Made by a program: the position numbers and the translations under genes. The notes beneath the pieces are model-generated. The model was not told the DNA's origin. It saw only the letters and a program-made list of their open reading frames with translations, and did no database searches. Below are positions 11,921 through 23,545 of a DNA stretch of 64,000 nt, one piece after another (the first letter of the stretch is position 1; each line of letters opens with the position of its first letter). This stretch comes from Typhlomys cinereus. Lineage: Eukaryota; Chordata; Mammalia; Rodentia; Platacanthomyidae. The stretch covers positions 1,683,001 through 1,747,000 of the forward strand of contig JALPQD010000213.1 in NCBI GenBank assembly GCA_023101885.1, read 5' to 3'.

Positions 11921-12250
11921 CAGCGAACAAGTTCACGGGATGGGAGTCCAGGGCTCGGGGTCAGGGAGCGGGAACGGGGCCTTGGCAGCTCTGAGGAGCA
12001 TGAAGGCGGGAGCTTGAAGACTTCGAATTCAGAACTCCAGCGCTTTGGGTGACATATCTCTGTGAGCATCTGTCTGGGTGTTCTATATCCTTGCTTCGGT
12101 CTCCTGAGGTGGATGCCATGATCCGTCTCTTGGAGTGGGGGAGGAAGGGAATCCCTAGATGCCCCCAGATTGGGCGGAGCCTCCTGTGTGTCCAATCTCC
12201 TCACTGGTGCCTCTTGGCTGTGGTGACTCCTGTCAAGGGCGATGAAGCAA
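11921..12250. promoter_or_regulatory. GC-rich promoter-like block
   Basis: More GC- and CpG-rich than its flanks (about eleven CpGs by eye). It contains an inverted CCAAT box fused to a GC box (ATTGGGCGGAGCC, near 12167-12179) and a second forward CCAAT (12190-12194). Open frames on both strands (94 codons on -, 69 on +) are probably by-products of GC content. Confidence 0.35.
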
Positions 12251-12325
12251 AGCTCTAACTTCTTTCTTTATAGACCATTGTTAATGGCTTTCAGTGAAAA
12301 CTCTAATTTTTATGTTGCACAAGCA

Positions 12326-12590
12326 TTAACACAGAGTGTGTGTGTTTATGTGTATGTGTTGTGTTGTATTTACCAGAAGACATTTGAGTGTGTGTGCCTG
12401 TGGAGATCCAATTTTTTCTGCCTCCTTATTGCTTTGCTCTGGGGTTTCCCAGTCCCTACTTTCCAGGATTGATGTATAGGTCGCTACCATTTCTAGCCAT
12501 CGTTTTAACCTGGGATCTGGGTTCTGAACTCGGGTCCTTTTTGCTTGTGAGGTAAAGGCTTTAACCCCTGAGCCATCTCTCCAGCCCCTG
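12326..12590 (-). repeat. B2-like SINE (antisense), fairly well preserved
   Basis: Read on the minus strand: head GGGGCTGGAGAGATGGCTCAG, GGTTAAAG, then B-box-like GAGTTCAGAACCCAGATCCC, a body of about 130 bases, and a CA/TG-rich 3' end. Few differences from a B2-type head, so younger than the other old copies. No clear target-site duplication. Confidence 0.8.
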
Positions 12591-13268
12591 TGAACACCTT
12601 CAATGCCACACTGCAAGGGAATGAGCAATAAGGCATCTGCCAGGATCACATTGTTGGTGGAGTCAGGCCTCAGAGGGGATTATGGATGGTTCTTCACCAT
12701 CAGGGCCCGGAGGGACAGGGACATGGCCAGCCGCCTCGAGAAATGCAATGTTTCAAGACAGCATGGAGACACAGAGGCCAACGGTCTTTCACCAGGATAC
12801 AGAAGCTGCTCAGGCATGATTCAAGTCATGATGCAGGAGCCCTCTCGAAGCTGGGTGGAACCTGAGAGGCCAGATGCTCATTTGTGAAGCCACCATCGGC
12901 TTTAGGTCATCTGTCTTTGGACGCATCCATCCTACGTATAGTATATGCCCTATCATGAGATATTACCTGTCATTACCTGAAGCCCACCACTTGTGGTATT
13001 TAAGTAGATTTAGCTCCTGTAGGCATTGTAAAGATGTATAAGTTGTACCATCCGTGCCTCAACCTTGAAGCAGGAAAAGCATTTCAAAATTCCTTCAGAT
13101 ACCACCTTTACTCAGCACTTGACCATCTGATTGGATGAACACGAGAAAACCCTCTTCTACTGGGACTGGACAGATCATAGGAAAATCTGTTGCTTGAGAT
13201 ATCCTTTCTCATTGACTGTAAATAACCACAAACCTTCTCCATCCTTATTTTAAGAGATAGATATGGAA

Positions 13269-13270
<2 letters not shown>
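12591..13270. other. unique sequence
   Basis: The part at 12600-12890 is slightly GC-rich with an open frame of 94 codons on +. It shows no splice signals or known motif, so I leave it unassigned. Confidence 0.35.

Positions 13271-13312
<42 letters not shown>
13271..13312 (+). repeat. (GT)n microsatellite
   Basis: 21 uninterrupted GT units. Confidence 0.95.
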
Positions 13313-13313
<1 letters not shown>

Positions 13314-13563
13314 AAGCCACTAGACTAAGGTTCTGCTAGATAGTTAAATTTACCTTTTCCTAACAAAGTACAATTAATATAACTGCCTACCTCAAAGTGA
13401 TATCTGCGAGACAAGAACATGGTTGCATATTCATTTTAAATTAGTAGATGTCAGGGAGAAACTTGCTGAAGAGAGAACTTCAACATCCTTCTCATGCAGA
13501 ATGCTTTTGGATAACATTTCTAGTGATATCACCGATTGAGGGAAAGAGGAGAGACAGAAGCAC

Positions 13564-13662
13564 ATGGACTGAATTCAGGCCTGTGGCCAGATGGAGCGGA
13601 GTCCAGGACCTTTCGAATGTTAGGCATGTCTTGTACCACTGAGCTAAATTCCTAGCTCTTCT
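13564..13662 (-). repeat. ID-like SINE monomer (antisense)
   Basis: On the minus strand it reads GAGCTAGGAATTTAGCTCAG, then TGGTACAAGACATGCCTAAC. This is the tRNA(Ala)-derived ID head layout, diverged. Confidence 0.65.
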
Positions 13663-13735
13663 ATTTAAATACCTTGATTTGTACAAAGCATCTGTCCTTA
13701 GCCTCAGTTTTACTTGAAAAGGCACAGTTTTCACC

Positions 13736-13835
13736 TTTTGGTTTTTCTTTTTCCTTTTTTTAAGTTCTGAAAATTGACCGCAGGCCTCATGCCCACTAGG
13801 CAAGTACTCTACCACTGAGCTACGTCCCCCAGGAC
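13736..13835 (-). repeat. ID-like SINE monomer (antisense)
   Basis: On the minus strand: GGGACGTAGCTCAGTGGTAG, AGTACTTGCCTAGTGGGCAT, GAGGCCTGCGGTCAA, then an A-rich tail. This is a good ID match, and it lies 74 bases from a second ID-like copy in the same direction. Confidence 0.8.
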
Positions 13836-14694
13836 CCAAGTCTATATGATAATAACATTGAGGACACGCTTAAATGCAGTGATTTAGACCAACTGCCATG
13901 CGTTTGTTCTTCTCAACTCATTAAAGACCCAAAGTGAGCGAATCTTCACGGTCCCTCCTAAGGATCAGTGTGAGATAAAGAGACCACAGTTAGGTAATCA
14001 TCTTCTTAGAAATCCACCATGTATTCTTTTGTTTGTTTTTAAGATCTCTAAACCAGAGAGCGCTCCTGATGTTCAGCACGAGGTTTCCAAAGACAAGAAG
14101 GATTCAGACACCAGAAATTAACAGGCAGGGTTCAGGATACAGCATGGTTTCCAAAGATGGCTGCAACTACCTTCCATCCCTCAGGACCTATTGACAGACT
14201 GAATCAGCTTAAGTTTGTTTCTTTTTTATTAGCACTTTTTTTTGATAGACACATTCATTTCATGCTCTCATTATAAAAAAAATCTTTGTAAAAGAAAAAA
14301 GTGGGGCCATGTTTAGAAAAATGAAACTTTGAAAAATGAAAAGTTTGAAATGAAAATGAAATTCCATTTCATGAAAAATGAAAAACTTTGAGTGAACTTT
14401 TTCAAACATCTTTAGCTTCATGATTTGGACCATAGATGTTAATTCAGGCCATGTCCTTACAGGTAAAACAACATGAATGTTAGTGAAATGACTGCAAAAA
14501 TATAGTTCTATATCCTTTTTGCCTGATAAAGAAAGGTGTTTGCAATCATGGTCTCAGTTTACCTCTACAGTTGTTTGAGGGAATTAGGTTACAGGATTGG
14601 ACTGGAATACTCTTTCTTTTGAAACTCTGCAATTATATTTTCTCAAAGTGCTTGTGTTGTGGTGGTTGTTACTTAATGAAAAAACATTTTTCTT
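13836..14694. other. unique non-coding sequence with GAAAAATGAAA-type local repeats
   Basis: Between 14310 and 14400 short GAAAAATGAAA units repeat and a small palindrome (ATGAAATTCCATTTCAT) occurs. Otherwise nothing is recognised. Confidence 0.4.
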
Positions 14695-14895
14695 TCCTTT
14701 TTGGAGATAGAACCTCATCTGTCCCAGGATGACCTTCAACTCATTATGCAGCTAAGATGGCCACGAACTTCTTCTGGTCCTTCTCCCTTCCCTGTGTGCC
14801 TGGAAGCAGATGTGAGTTGGAAGCCAGGGATGCATGTATGCCAGGCAGGCAACCTCTGGGCTTCCCGACTGTACCACATCTCCAGCCTTGGCTTT
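14695..14895 (-). repeat. B4-like SINE (ID+B1 fusion, antisense)
   Basis: Antisense B1-type sequence (AGATAGAACCTCATCTGTCC, GATGACCTTCAACTC) is followed on its right by an antisense ID-type head ending CTGTACCACATCTCCAGCC. That order is the B4 architecture of myodont rodents. Confidence 0.6.
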
Positions 14896-17439
14896 TTCTT
14901 TTTAAAATTAAACATACTTGGACCTAGTTGTGAGAAGAATCATTCTGTTTTTAATGCCCAAATTGGCAATGACCTCATTTCAGGTTTTTTTTTTTTTCTT
15001 AAAGAAAAGTGAAACATCATAAAGCTAGTTAAAATTTTGTTCAGATACCGCAAGGTGTAAAACTTTCCCTGGCAATTTCCTACTGCGTGTACTGCGTGTA
15101 TGGAGCCTTTCTATTGTGCTGCATTATGCCCTGTCAGGGTTAAGAGGGCAAACAGAGGTGAGCCGGCAGTGGACGTGACCTCTGCTTGACTCCAGAGTGA
15201 GCGCAGAGAGAGGTGACTCAGTGAGTGGAAACAGACCAGCAATTCAGAAGTCTGTAAACACTTTCTGTTTTTGAGACTTCCCTTAGATACGAACCTTTGA
15301 AAGGATGTGTAGGAGGTAAGCTTTTGAAGTTCAGGTTTTACCTCTTGTGCTGGAATGTTCTCAAGCAGGGCTCATTATGGAGAGGCAGAGAGGACGATTG
15401 GTAGGCTCTGAGGAAGTCACAGCAGAAAACATGGGAAAGCAAGACCTCCCTCTGGTCTCCAATCTAATCTGGAAAGGAAACAGATTAGAAAACTCCTAGC
15501 TGGAGCCTTGAATGTCACAGATACTGGGATCACAGGCCCTGACCAAGGAGGGCCCTGGAACATGAAGGAGGTAGGGTGGAGAGTCTGTGTGGCTGAGGAG
15601 GGCAGAGAAAGCCTGTGTAGCGACAGATGATCATCCTGCCGAGGAAACAGAAGCGAGGCCTCCGTCAGACCTGCCAGCCTGTATTGTGCACATCTGGAAT
15701 CTGACACTTCTGCTGTCTGCTACCCTGAGGGTTTTTTTTTTTTTTTGTCTCAAAATAACCAGCCAGAGAAAACACCATCATTCCATTAGCTGCTACTCCA
15801 GGCAAAAGAAAATTCACCAAGCAAAATGAAGTCGTCTTTGGCTTTTATCAAAAGTTCTTTTTCTTTTCTCTCGATGGTATTATGCAATTGGCCTCCTACA
15901 TCACTTCACTTCAGAGTCACTGACTTTTAAAAATCATGATTCGGGAGTTGGCTGTGGGACTTTGGCTTCTAGAGATACTGAATACATGGGAGAAGAGACA
16001 GGCAAACTGTTGCAAAGGCGCCCATTGTCCTGAATGCAGCATATTAACCAATGAAGATGTAAGGGAGGCTGAGAATCCAGAGGATGCTTTCCTAAAACTT
16101 TTAGAAATGAAGGTGGCAGCTCTCTAAGGTGACCAGGACGTGCTGGCAGACGTCGGGCTGTCCCAGGGCTGGGTTTCAGTGGAGGTGTGGGGAATAGCTG
16201 GTATCCAGCTGGGGTCCCATCCTCTTCCTTACATTGACGCTTCTTGTTCCAGCAGAGACAGGACTCATCACAAAACAGGGGGATATTTATATCCTGGTTG
16301 TAGCTGACTAATCAAGATGGAAACAGATATTCCTGACTTCTGTGAGCTCAGTCATACCGTGGACCGTCACTCTACGGACTGGGCTCTTCTTAGTTTCCTG
16401 CCTGATCCGAGGTTTTAAGAAAACAAACAGGGATTCTTTGAGGTACATCACTATGAATTCTTTTTTTTTTTAATTTCAACAAAAGTAGTCAGTCTCCCAG
16501 TCATTTGGTGTCTTGGTATACCATCTTTTACATCTTGCCCAGAATAAACTTTTTTTAAAAAAAAATAAGATAGAAAGGGAAGGACAGAATAAAAATGAAA
16601 ATAACCCACAACAGGCATTATACATGAAATTCAGTAGATACATATAATGTCAACTAGAGTGTTCTTGTCATGACAACAGTAATAAATGGCAAATCCAAAA
16701 TGGATCGTTTTGAACCCTCCTCCCTTTTCTCCACCTTACAGGATATCCCGTCTTGTTGCAGAAACAAAACGTGGAAATGAATCAGTCGATAAAGGATTTT
16801 CTCCCATTGAAGATGTGGGTGATTTTGTCCTGTGTTGGGGAAGTTGACCATTAAGATGGATACTCATAATCTGCTCAGTCTGCAGTTCCCTCCCTGTCCT
16901 GTGATGCATTTTTTATGTGCATGATAAAGAATAGCAGGCTAATGGTAAAACACTTTATTTGCGTATGGCAAGGAACAACGTCACAGACTGACGTGGGTAT
17001 TCAATTCCTTCTAATGTTAATAGTTGATTGTCAATCTATCCTTTCCACCTCCTTAACAGGCAACTTCAATTTTTTTTAGTAAGTCTCAAAATGTTAACAT
17101 CCATAGGGATCTCTTTTAACTTTCCACCAAAGGGGCGTAGATGGAGAGTTAATTGATATCCAGGAGGAGGCAGGGCCACCCAGAATAATAACAGAGATTG
17201 TATTTGGAAATGCTCTGAGGTCTTGCCAACATTGCTCTTTTCAGAGCAATAGTGAGTTACTCTTAAACAACATATATTTGACTTGGGTGGGAGGATTTTT
17301 TTGGCTTTTTTGCTTAGTTTTGTTTTCGTGCAGCTTGGGCTTTCCTGTGTGATGTGAGCTTACAGGAAACTTTTACTCACTTTTGTTTTCAACTTATTTG
17401 ATATGACCATTATCTATTTAAATTATTATTATTGTATAT
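14896..17439. other. unique non-coding sequence
   Basis: About 2.5 kb with no recognised repeat. A perfect AP-1 type site TGACTCA is at 15214-15220 inside a mixed block (15125-15250). Another repeat-free block is 16930-17160. T runs lie near 14986, 15731 and 16461. No gene. Confidence 0.4.
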
Positions 17440-17660
17440 GGATATTTATTGTACATGCATATCTATGTAATGTATATTTGTGAGAGAAAAAAGGGGCACA
17501 ATATATGTGCCACAGAATGCATGTAAAGTCAGAGAATTATACGTAGAGTCTGTTTTCTCCTTTGACCTTTACGTGGGTTCTAGGACTCAAACTTCAGTCA
17601 ACAGGCTTGCCAAGCAAGTGTTTCTACCTGCTGAACCATCTTACTGGCCCCAAGGACACA
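17440..17660 (-). repeat. B2-like SINE (antisense)
   Basis: An A/T-rich left end (ATTATTATTGTATATGG) is followed by a body with GGGTTCTAGGACTCAAACTT. The reverse tRNA-like head is at the right (ACCTGCTGAACCATCTTACT). Confidence 0.7.
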
Positions 17661-18111
17661 TATTTATATAGATTTCCAGTTGAAATGAATAGAGAGGAAA
17701 AGTTCCCTTACATTTCCAAGACTGGTACAACCTAGAAAATTACACATTCTCAAATCTGGTTTAAGACATTTCTTTCCAAGCTGAGGAAGAGCTTGCGACT
17801 CAAAATCTACTTTCCAAAGACAAAGTTAGTATTCCACGTGTTATTTCTATGTCAGGATCAAAATGGGGGATTTGCTCAGGTGAAATATTACAAGAGCACT
17901 TGGATAAAGATTTACGTAGCATGGCTTTCAGGCATTTTTCGAGGTCCCTGCATGTCTAGATTTCTATGGCCAATTCTTTACTCTGAAAGACCATGTGATG
18001 GTCTCTGAAGTGCTTTGCTGGTCTAGAGTATAGTATGCTGGCAGTGATTCAACAGTGTGTCTGAATTCTACTGAGCATTTGGGGCCCTATAGGCAGTGAG
18101 TTATGATATTA

Positions 18112-18113
<2 letters not shown>
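17661..18113. other. unique non-coding sequence
   Basis: Nothing recognised. Confidence 0.35.

Positions 18114-18163
<50 letters not shown>
18114..18163 (+). repeat. (CA)n microsatellite
   Basis: About 25 uninterrupted CA units. Confidence 0.95.
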
Positions 18164-18165
<2 letters not shown>

Positions 18166-19203
18166 TCCTTGACACTCACCATCCTAAACCAGTACATATC
18201 CTGCCCAGATTTCCCAGGTGGGCCTTCAGAGCAGTCATTCACATGGGTACTTCCTTCACTGCCCTTCCTCAGTAATTAGGAGTCTGATGACTTTTTTCTT
18301 TTATTCTAAGACCAAAATTCACAGGGAATGATTCCAACCCTGGGTGGTGCTGAGAAATTCAGCCACACCAGCACTTGGCTGAGACCACCAGACGCGGTTC
18401 ATGTGAGGGCCTTTTCCCATAATCTGACTAGTATGGTTTATGAATGTTCCGGGGGAGCAAGAAGTAGGTCCCTAAGGCAGCAAAAGGGCCATGCCCTGCT
18501 CGGCTCCAAGACCACACAACCACTTGTCTTCCTCTCTTGAGTATTCTTAGCTGAAAACCACTCCACCTCCAGCTCTCAGAAGCTGAGGGTGAGAGTGGGG
18601 GAACCCAGGAACCCAAAGGGCACTGTGCAGCTGAGAAAGCCTGATCTTGGCAGAGGTAGAAAATAAATAAATAAAGGGGGAAACCCAAATGGGATTGCTC
18701 TTCAAACACACGCATGATCTTATGTTAACAGTTGGGATTAAGCAGCTGTCTCGTGGTTGTGCGATCCTAACAGATGCTGCGCTAATGCGTCTCGATAGCT
18801 TTGTTTTGCTTTCTGCTCTTCCTGCAGTTCACTGGGGTTGAATTCAGAGTCAGGGATACAGGGATACTGTGAGGCCTACACATCTTCACTGCTTCTCTGT
18901 CTCTCTTTCTGTTTGGGAGAAAAGAGAGAGTAATGGAGGGAAAGGAGGGTAATGCCATATCGCCCTGGGAATTTTGTGTTACTGATGGAAATTCTGACAC
19001 ACACCTTTGTAACTGCTTTGCCATTAAAGTGGGCCCCAGCCTTTTGGTTTTCTTTTCTTTTTTTCTACCTGTTTTTGGTTTGAAGATTTTTCTGTTTACT
19101 AGGATATGATATGCAACTGAAATAGAATTTATGGGGCCAGAATATGGAAGAAAAGGGTTTTATTTTCAGATTCCAACATGGTAACGACTTGACTTTTTTT
19201 TAT
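18164..19203. other. unique non-coding sequence
   Basis: Moderately GC-rich at 18330-18640, with 70- and 95-codon open frames on opposite strands. Neither has splice signals or a recognised motif. Confidence 0.35.
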
Positions 19204-19600
19204 AACTGTCATGACTTGAGTGTGGATGTCATTTCCTTCCCCTCATGCCCACCCATTCCACAAGTTCATGTGTTTGCATCTTTTGTTGATGTTGATGTTT
19301 GGTTGGGAAAGTTGTAGCCCATTAGCAGGTGGAGTCTTGCAGGAGGAAGGCATGTGGAAGGGATGCAGGTTCTTGATTTCTGGTGCGCTTGTTCTGTTTC
19401 CTTTCAGTTTACTCTTGCTTTCTTTGCATCCATGATGGTTGCAATGACCTGTACTGAACTCCGGCTTCTGCCACCAACCATCTCTTCTATGGTATCACCA
19501 TCATAATGGACCTCTCTGGAAACATAAGCCAAGTGAGAGCCAAAGCTCTCCTTCTCTCTTAAGCTGTGTTTGAGTGTTGACACATGGCAGGTATCTATAC
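19204..19600 (+). mobile_element. MaLR-like LTR, tentative
   Basis: The order TGAGTGTGGATGTCA, then CCCATTAGCAGGTGGAGTCT, ATGATGGTTGCAATGACCTG and GGAAACATAAGCCAAGTG resembles rodent MaLR-type LTRs, which end with a 'GTAAGCCAAATAAACC' style polyadenylation region. Diverged, and no retroviral coding remnant. Confidence 0.5.
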
Positions 19601-19987
19601 ACAATTTTTTTATGCCAATCAGACGTAGAATGCACTAGATGAGTCTTATTTTTGCTAAACATTGCTTTCTATTCTAGGAGCCTTAGAAGTTGGCACAGTG
19701 AGTAAATGCTGGCCACACAAGCATGAAAGCCAGAATTCTAAACTGCAACGCCTGTGATGTAAGTGGCAGTGGTGATTTGGGGATGGAACAGGACTGGGTC
19801 ACCATGTTTAGCATGTCTGACCTGAGCACTGCAACCTCATCTCTCACCCACAAATGATTATTCTCCATGCAGTGAAGCTCCTGGTTCCTGGCCAATAATT
19901 TGCCTATGTTGGTGAGGTTGTGGAAGAGAGAAGGAAGGGATGGAGTTGATTGTATAACACCTTGTCTTAATAATCTTACCTCTTATT

Positions 19988-20020
19988 GTGGTGTGTGTGT
20001 GTGTGTGTGTGTGAGTGTGC
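19988..20020 (+). repeat. (TG)n microsatellite
   Basis: About 15 TG units, then degenerate TG-rich sequence to about 20050. Confidence 0.85.
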
Positions 20021-20174
20021 GGGTGTGGATGTGTGTATACACGTGTACACGTTGAGATCAGAAGATGACTTGAGGAAATCATTTTTCTCTTTTGCGATGC
20101 ATATTCTGGGGACTGAATTTAGGTTGCCAGGTTTGACAGCAAGCATTTTCACCCATTAAAGTTCTGTTCCAGAT

Positions 20175-20535
20175 AAATTTCAAAGGACTGGGGAGATGGT
20201 CAGTAGGTAACAGTGTTTGTTGCTTAAGTACAAGGATCTGACTTTGGGTTCTCAGAGCCCATGTTTTAAAAAAAAGCCAAGGAGTGATTTTGCATACCTG
20301 CAAGCAATTACAGTGCCAGGGGATTCAGAGCAGAAATGGGTGGGTACCTGAGACTGGTCCCTGATCCGTCAGCCTAGCAGGAAAATTAGTGAAAAACCTT
20401 GTCTCAAGGGGATAATAGGGAAAAAGACAGAGCTCCTGGCTTCCACTCACATTTACAGGCATGTGCACTGCACCCCACTTTCTCTGTCACGCATGTGCAT
20501 GTGCCAGCTACAGCACATATACACTAAATTCACCA
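20175..20535 (+). repeat. B3/B2-like SINE with long body
   Basis: The head is AAGGACTGGGGAGATGGTCA followed by GTAGGTAACAG. A B-box-like GATCTGACTTTGGGTTCTC and a long body with GCATGTGCACTGCACCCC near the 3' end follow. Confidence 0.65.
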
Positions 20536-20544
20536 TATTTTCAT

Positions 20545-20742
20545 TTTAAAAATTCATTAATTTATTTGAGAGAGGGGGAAGGTATGCAAACATGAATACC
20601 AAGGAGCAAGAATGGATGGAAGTAAGAGGACAATTTTTGGAAGTCAGTCTTCTCCCACCATGCAGATTTCTGGGAGTCAGATTCAGGTTTTCAGATTTGC
20701 AAGCTGCACCTTACCTGCTGAGGCATCTCACCAGCTCCTGAA
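20545..20742 (-). repeat. B2-like SINE (antisense)
   Basis: The left A/T-rich tail is AAAAATTCATTAATTTATTT then GAGAGAGG. The right reverse head is CTTACCTGCTGAGGCATCTC then ACCAGC. It is tail-to-tail with the preceding SINE. Confidence 0.75.
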
Positions 20743-20764
20743 CATTTGTTTCCTATTTGTCTGC

Positions 20765-21105
20765 ATCGTGGTTAACTGTGAACTGACCCCCACAAGCTCA
20801 AGTGTTTGATATCTGATCCTTAGATATCGGCAATGAAGTTTGTAGCGCATGTATAAGGTGAATCATGCTAGAGGAAGACCATCACTGAGGGTGGCCTTTG
20901 AGGCTCCATAACCCAGACCCCAGCCCCTCTTCACCTTGTGATGCCACTAATGTGATCCAGGCTTCTGCTTCAGCCACCCTGTATTCCCCGCCAGAATGGA
21001 TCATATTTTTCCCCAGAACCATAAGCCAAATAATAAACCTTTTCTCCTTTAGGTTACTTGGGTCAGCATATTTATCACAGCAGCAGAAGAGTAAATGGTA
21101 CAGCC
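20765..21105 (+). mobile_element. MaLR-like LTR
   Basis: Starts near GTGAACTGACCCCCACAAG. It carries GATCCAGGCTTCTGC and the 3' region AACCATAAGCCAAATAATAA (polyadenylation-type signal), ending ACAGCAGCAGAAGAGTAAAT. This is a familiar solo-LTR layout in rodents. An 88-codon open frame inside it is not a gene. Confidence 0.6.
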
Positions 21106-21834
21106 TCGAGGCAATGAATATTAGTTTACTTTGTGGAATTAATCCTGCGGCAACTTCAAAATGAAAGAGCCTTCAAAGAAGATGCCAGTGAGCTCTGGTA
21201 ACACACCCATTCATGCTCACCGGGGTGGTTACTATCTGCTGGAAAGGGATATGGAGAAAAGCAGAATTTCCATGTAGAGTTCAAGGGGAAGCAAACTGAA
21301 ACAGCATCTGTGGAGTACAGTAATCCTCAAAAATGCATTAATTCTATAATTCTATAATTAATTCTATAGTTCTATAATATAATTCTATAACTTCACACCT
21401 GGTGCACACCCAAAGTGTGTGCAGAGAGCAGAGAGTAGGGTCTTAAAGGAGACACCTGCACATATGTGTTCCCAGAATCATGACCAAGAAGGACAAGAAT
21501 ATGGCAGTCATCTATGCTTCTATGGATTGACAAGTAGATGAATACAAATATGGGCATGAGTGGTAGTTAGTCTGAAGTGAGGCTAGCGTACTGGGTATTG
21601 GGTGGATTAGGAAGTAAAGTTCCCATAGTTCTAGGGACCTGAAGTCATGCATCACAATACCAGGAGAAATGGTTTCTGCTAATGGCCTCTTACAAATTGC
21701 AGAAAGTAATTCCTTGCTGAATTCTCTAAGATCAGAGTGCTATAAAGTTCCAATCCCAAAGGATTCACCATTATGATCTAATAACTCCTCCTCTCGTCTC
21801 ACCTCCAGCATATTACACTGATTTAAGGTTTTAC
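21106..21834. other. unique sequence with a short AT-rich tandem repeat
   Basis: Positions 21336-21385 contain about six units of ATTCTATA(A/G)TT-like sequence. The rest is unassigned. Confidence 0.5.
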
Positions 21835-22205
21835 AGGTATTCTTTCTGCTGCTGTGAGACAATACTCAGGCCCAATTTAAGGGAGAAAAGGAGGCTTATT
21901 TGTCCTATGTTTCCAGAGGGAATATAGTGCACTGTATCACATAGTGGAAGGCATGGCTACAGGCAGAAGCAGGAAGTTGCTCAAGTCACTGCAGTCATCT
22001 GAGAGGCAGAAAGAGCAAGAAACACGTGAGAATAATAGGCGACAGAGACTGGCTTAAACAGCCTCAGGCCTGCCCCTTGTGACGTGCCTTCCTTCAAGGC
22101 TGTATATCCTAAAGGTGCCACAACCTTCCCAAACATCAACACCAGCTAAAGAGGCAAACACATGAGCCTGTAGGTGGAAAACTCACATTCAAACTTGACA
22201 TAATG
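21835..22205 (-). mobile_element. rodent LTR-like interspersed repeat, antisense
   Basis: Begins CTTTCTGCTGCTGTGAGACA, then GGAGGCTTATTTGTCC (reverse of an AATAAA-type LTR end), and ends AGGTGGAAAACTCACATTC. The same kind of start occurs at 25,583. The family name is not certain; the pattern fits ERVL/MaLR-type solo LTRs. Confidence 0.5.
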
Positions 22206-22510
22206 CAAGAATCCTAGGTAGATGACAATATTTGGTATATAGCAATTAATAAAGCAATACTGTTTGACCAAGAAAAAATGTTGACACACTGACAGTACTA
22301 CATGAGTGAACCTTGGGGGTTATTCTAAATTAAATAAACTAGTTACAAAAAAATGCTGTATGATTTCACTTCTACGAGGTACCTATTAAGTTCACATTCA
22401 TATTAAGTAGAATAGTGTCTGCTAGTGACTTAGGGAAAAGATGAAAAGTAGATTTAGAACTTAGTGAATACAGAATCTTAGGTTTGGAAGATACAAGTAT
22501 TTCCAGCATT
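22206..22510 (+). mobile_element. old L1 (L1M-type) 3' end
   Basis: The order fits a mammalian L1M 3' end: TACATGAGTGAACCTTGGGG, then a TATGATTTCACTTCTACGAG segment, then GTGTCTGCTAGTGACTTAGG. Diverged and without an intact ORF. Confidence 0.6.
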
Positions 22511-22544
22511 GGGTAGATATACCCGACCCAACCCAAGCCACTTT

Positions 22545-22885
22545 AGTGTAGGAAAGGATTTAACTGACCCACAGTTCCAGGTTACAGTTCAACATTGTAG
22601 GGAGGTTAAAACACCAGTTTAGTTGGAAGCAGTTGGTCACAGCACAAGGACAGAGAGCAATGAATCAATGAATACACACTTGCTAGTGCTGTTTCCCTCA
22701 TTTTTACATGGTTCTGGATTTCCTGCTAATGGAAAAGACAGCCCATTACAAAGACTATGGGCTGTGTCTTTCCACATTAATTACATATCAGTTCCCACAA
22801 TCCTCACAGGTGAGCTCAGAGACCAACTTAATCTAGACAATTGCTCTCAGTTGTATGCCTGGAAACTTCTCTCTTAGGAGTCAGG
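22545..22885 (-). mobile_element. rodent LTR-like interspersed repeat, antisense
   Basis: Contains AGGAAAGGATTTAACTGACC, then CACAGTTCCAGGTTACAGTT, the typical inverted-LTR segment. It continues with a body rich in CACA and a GAGACCAACTTAATCTAG end. Confidence 0.5.
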
Positions 22886-23545
22886 TAGGCCACTCTAGCT
22901 CGCAGGTCTCATGTCTATACAACATAGTGAAAGAGCATGACACCACTGAGCCGTGCACTGAAGCAGGGTGAAGACAGATATTGCCTGCAGTGTCCATTCC
23001 ACCACAATAAAAATAAAGCAAAAGGCAAACAGCGTCACTGCTCCCTGAGACCTGGAAACTTCCCTGGACCTGAGGTACTTGTGTCACTTCGGTGAGTCGG
23101 AGCATCACAGGGCTCAGTCTTCACCATGATTGTGTATCCACACAATAGTGCCTGACAGAAGGGTGCAAATCAGGCTGTCAGAGAAACTATTCAGTATCCC
23201 TATTTTTCCCTCCTTATGCCTGATACTATCAAGTGCAAATCTTTCTGATAACATCTCTTCTGCATTTCCATCCTTGAATGAGTATCGAAACGAATCTTCT
23301 CATCATCTGTCTCTTTTTCGAAAGCAAAGCTTTTTAAATTATAAAAGTGATACAAGCAAAAAACTAATAACTCACACATACCAAGAACATTTATGGACTG
23401 TTAGGTTATGGGATGAACAGCTTGAGAGAAGAAAGAGGTTGAACTGCATGGAAACAGAGGGAGAGATAATGCAGATGGCCCTTGTTGCAGTTCATCTGCA
23501 TGTTGCTGATACATTCATGATCAAATGATTGATAAGGAAACAAGG
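22886..23545. other. unique non-coding sequence
   Basis: A 132-codon open frame at 23130-23528 has no start context, no domain and no splice signal. I see nothing else. Confidence 0.35.

Noticed and set aside
14310..14400. Possible microRNA hairpin around the ATGAAATTCCATTTCAT palindrome
   Set aside because: The stem is only six pairs and the surroundings are A-rich tandem sequence.
20898..21164. 88-codon open frame
   Set aside because: Overlaps the MaLR-like LTR.
23130..23528. 132-codon open frame
   Set aside because: No motif; the antisense strand is also open for 78 codons; chance.
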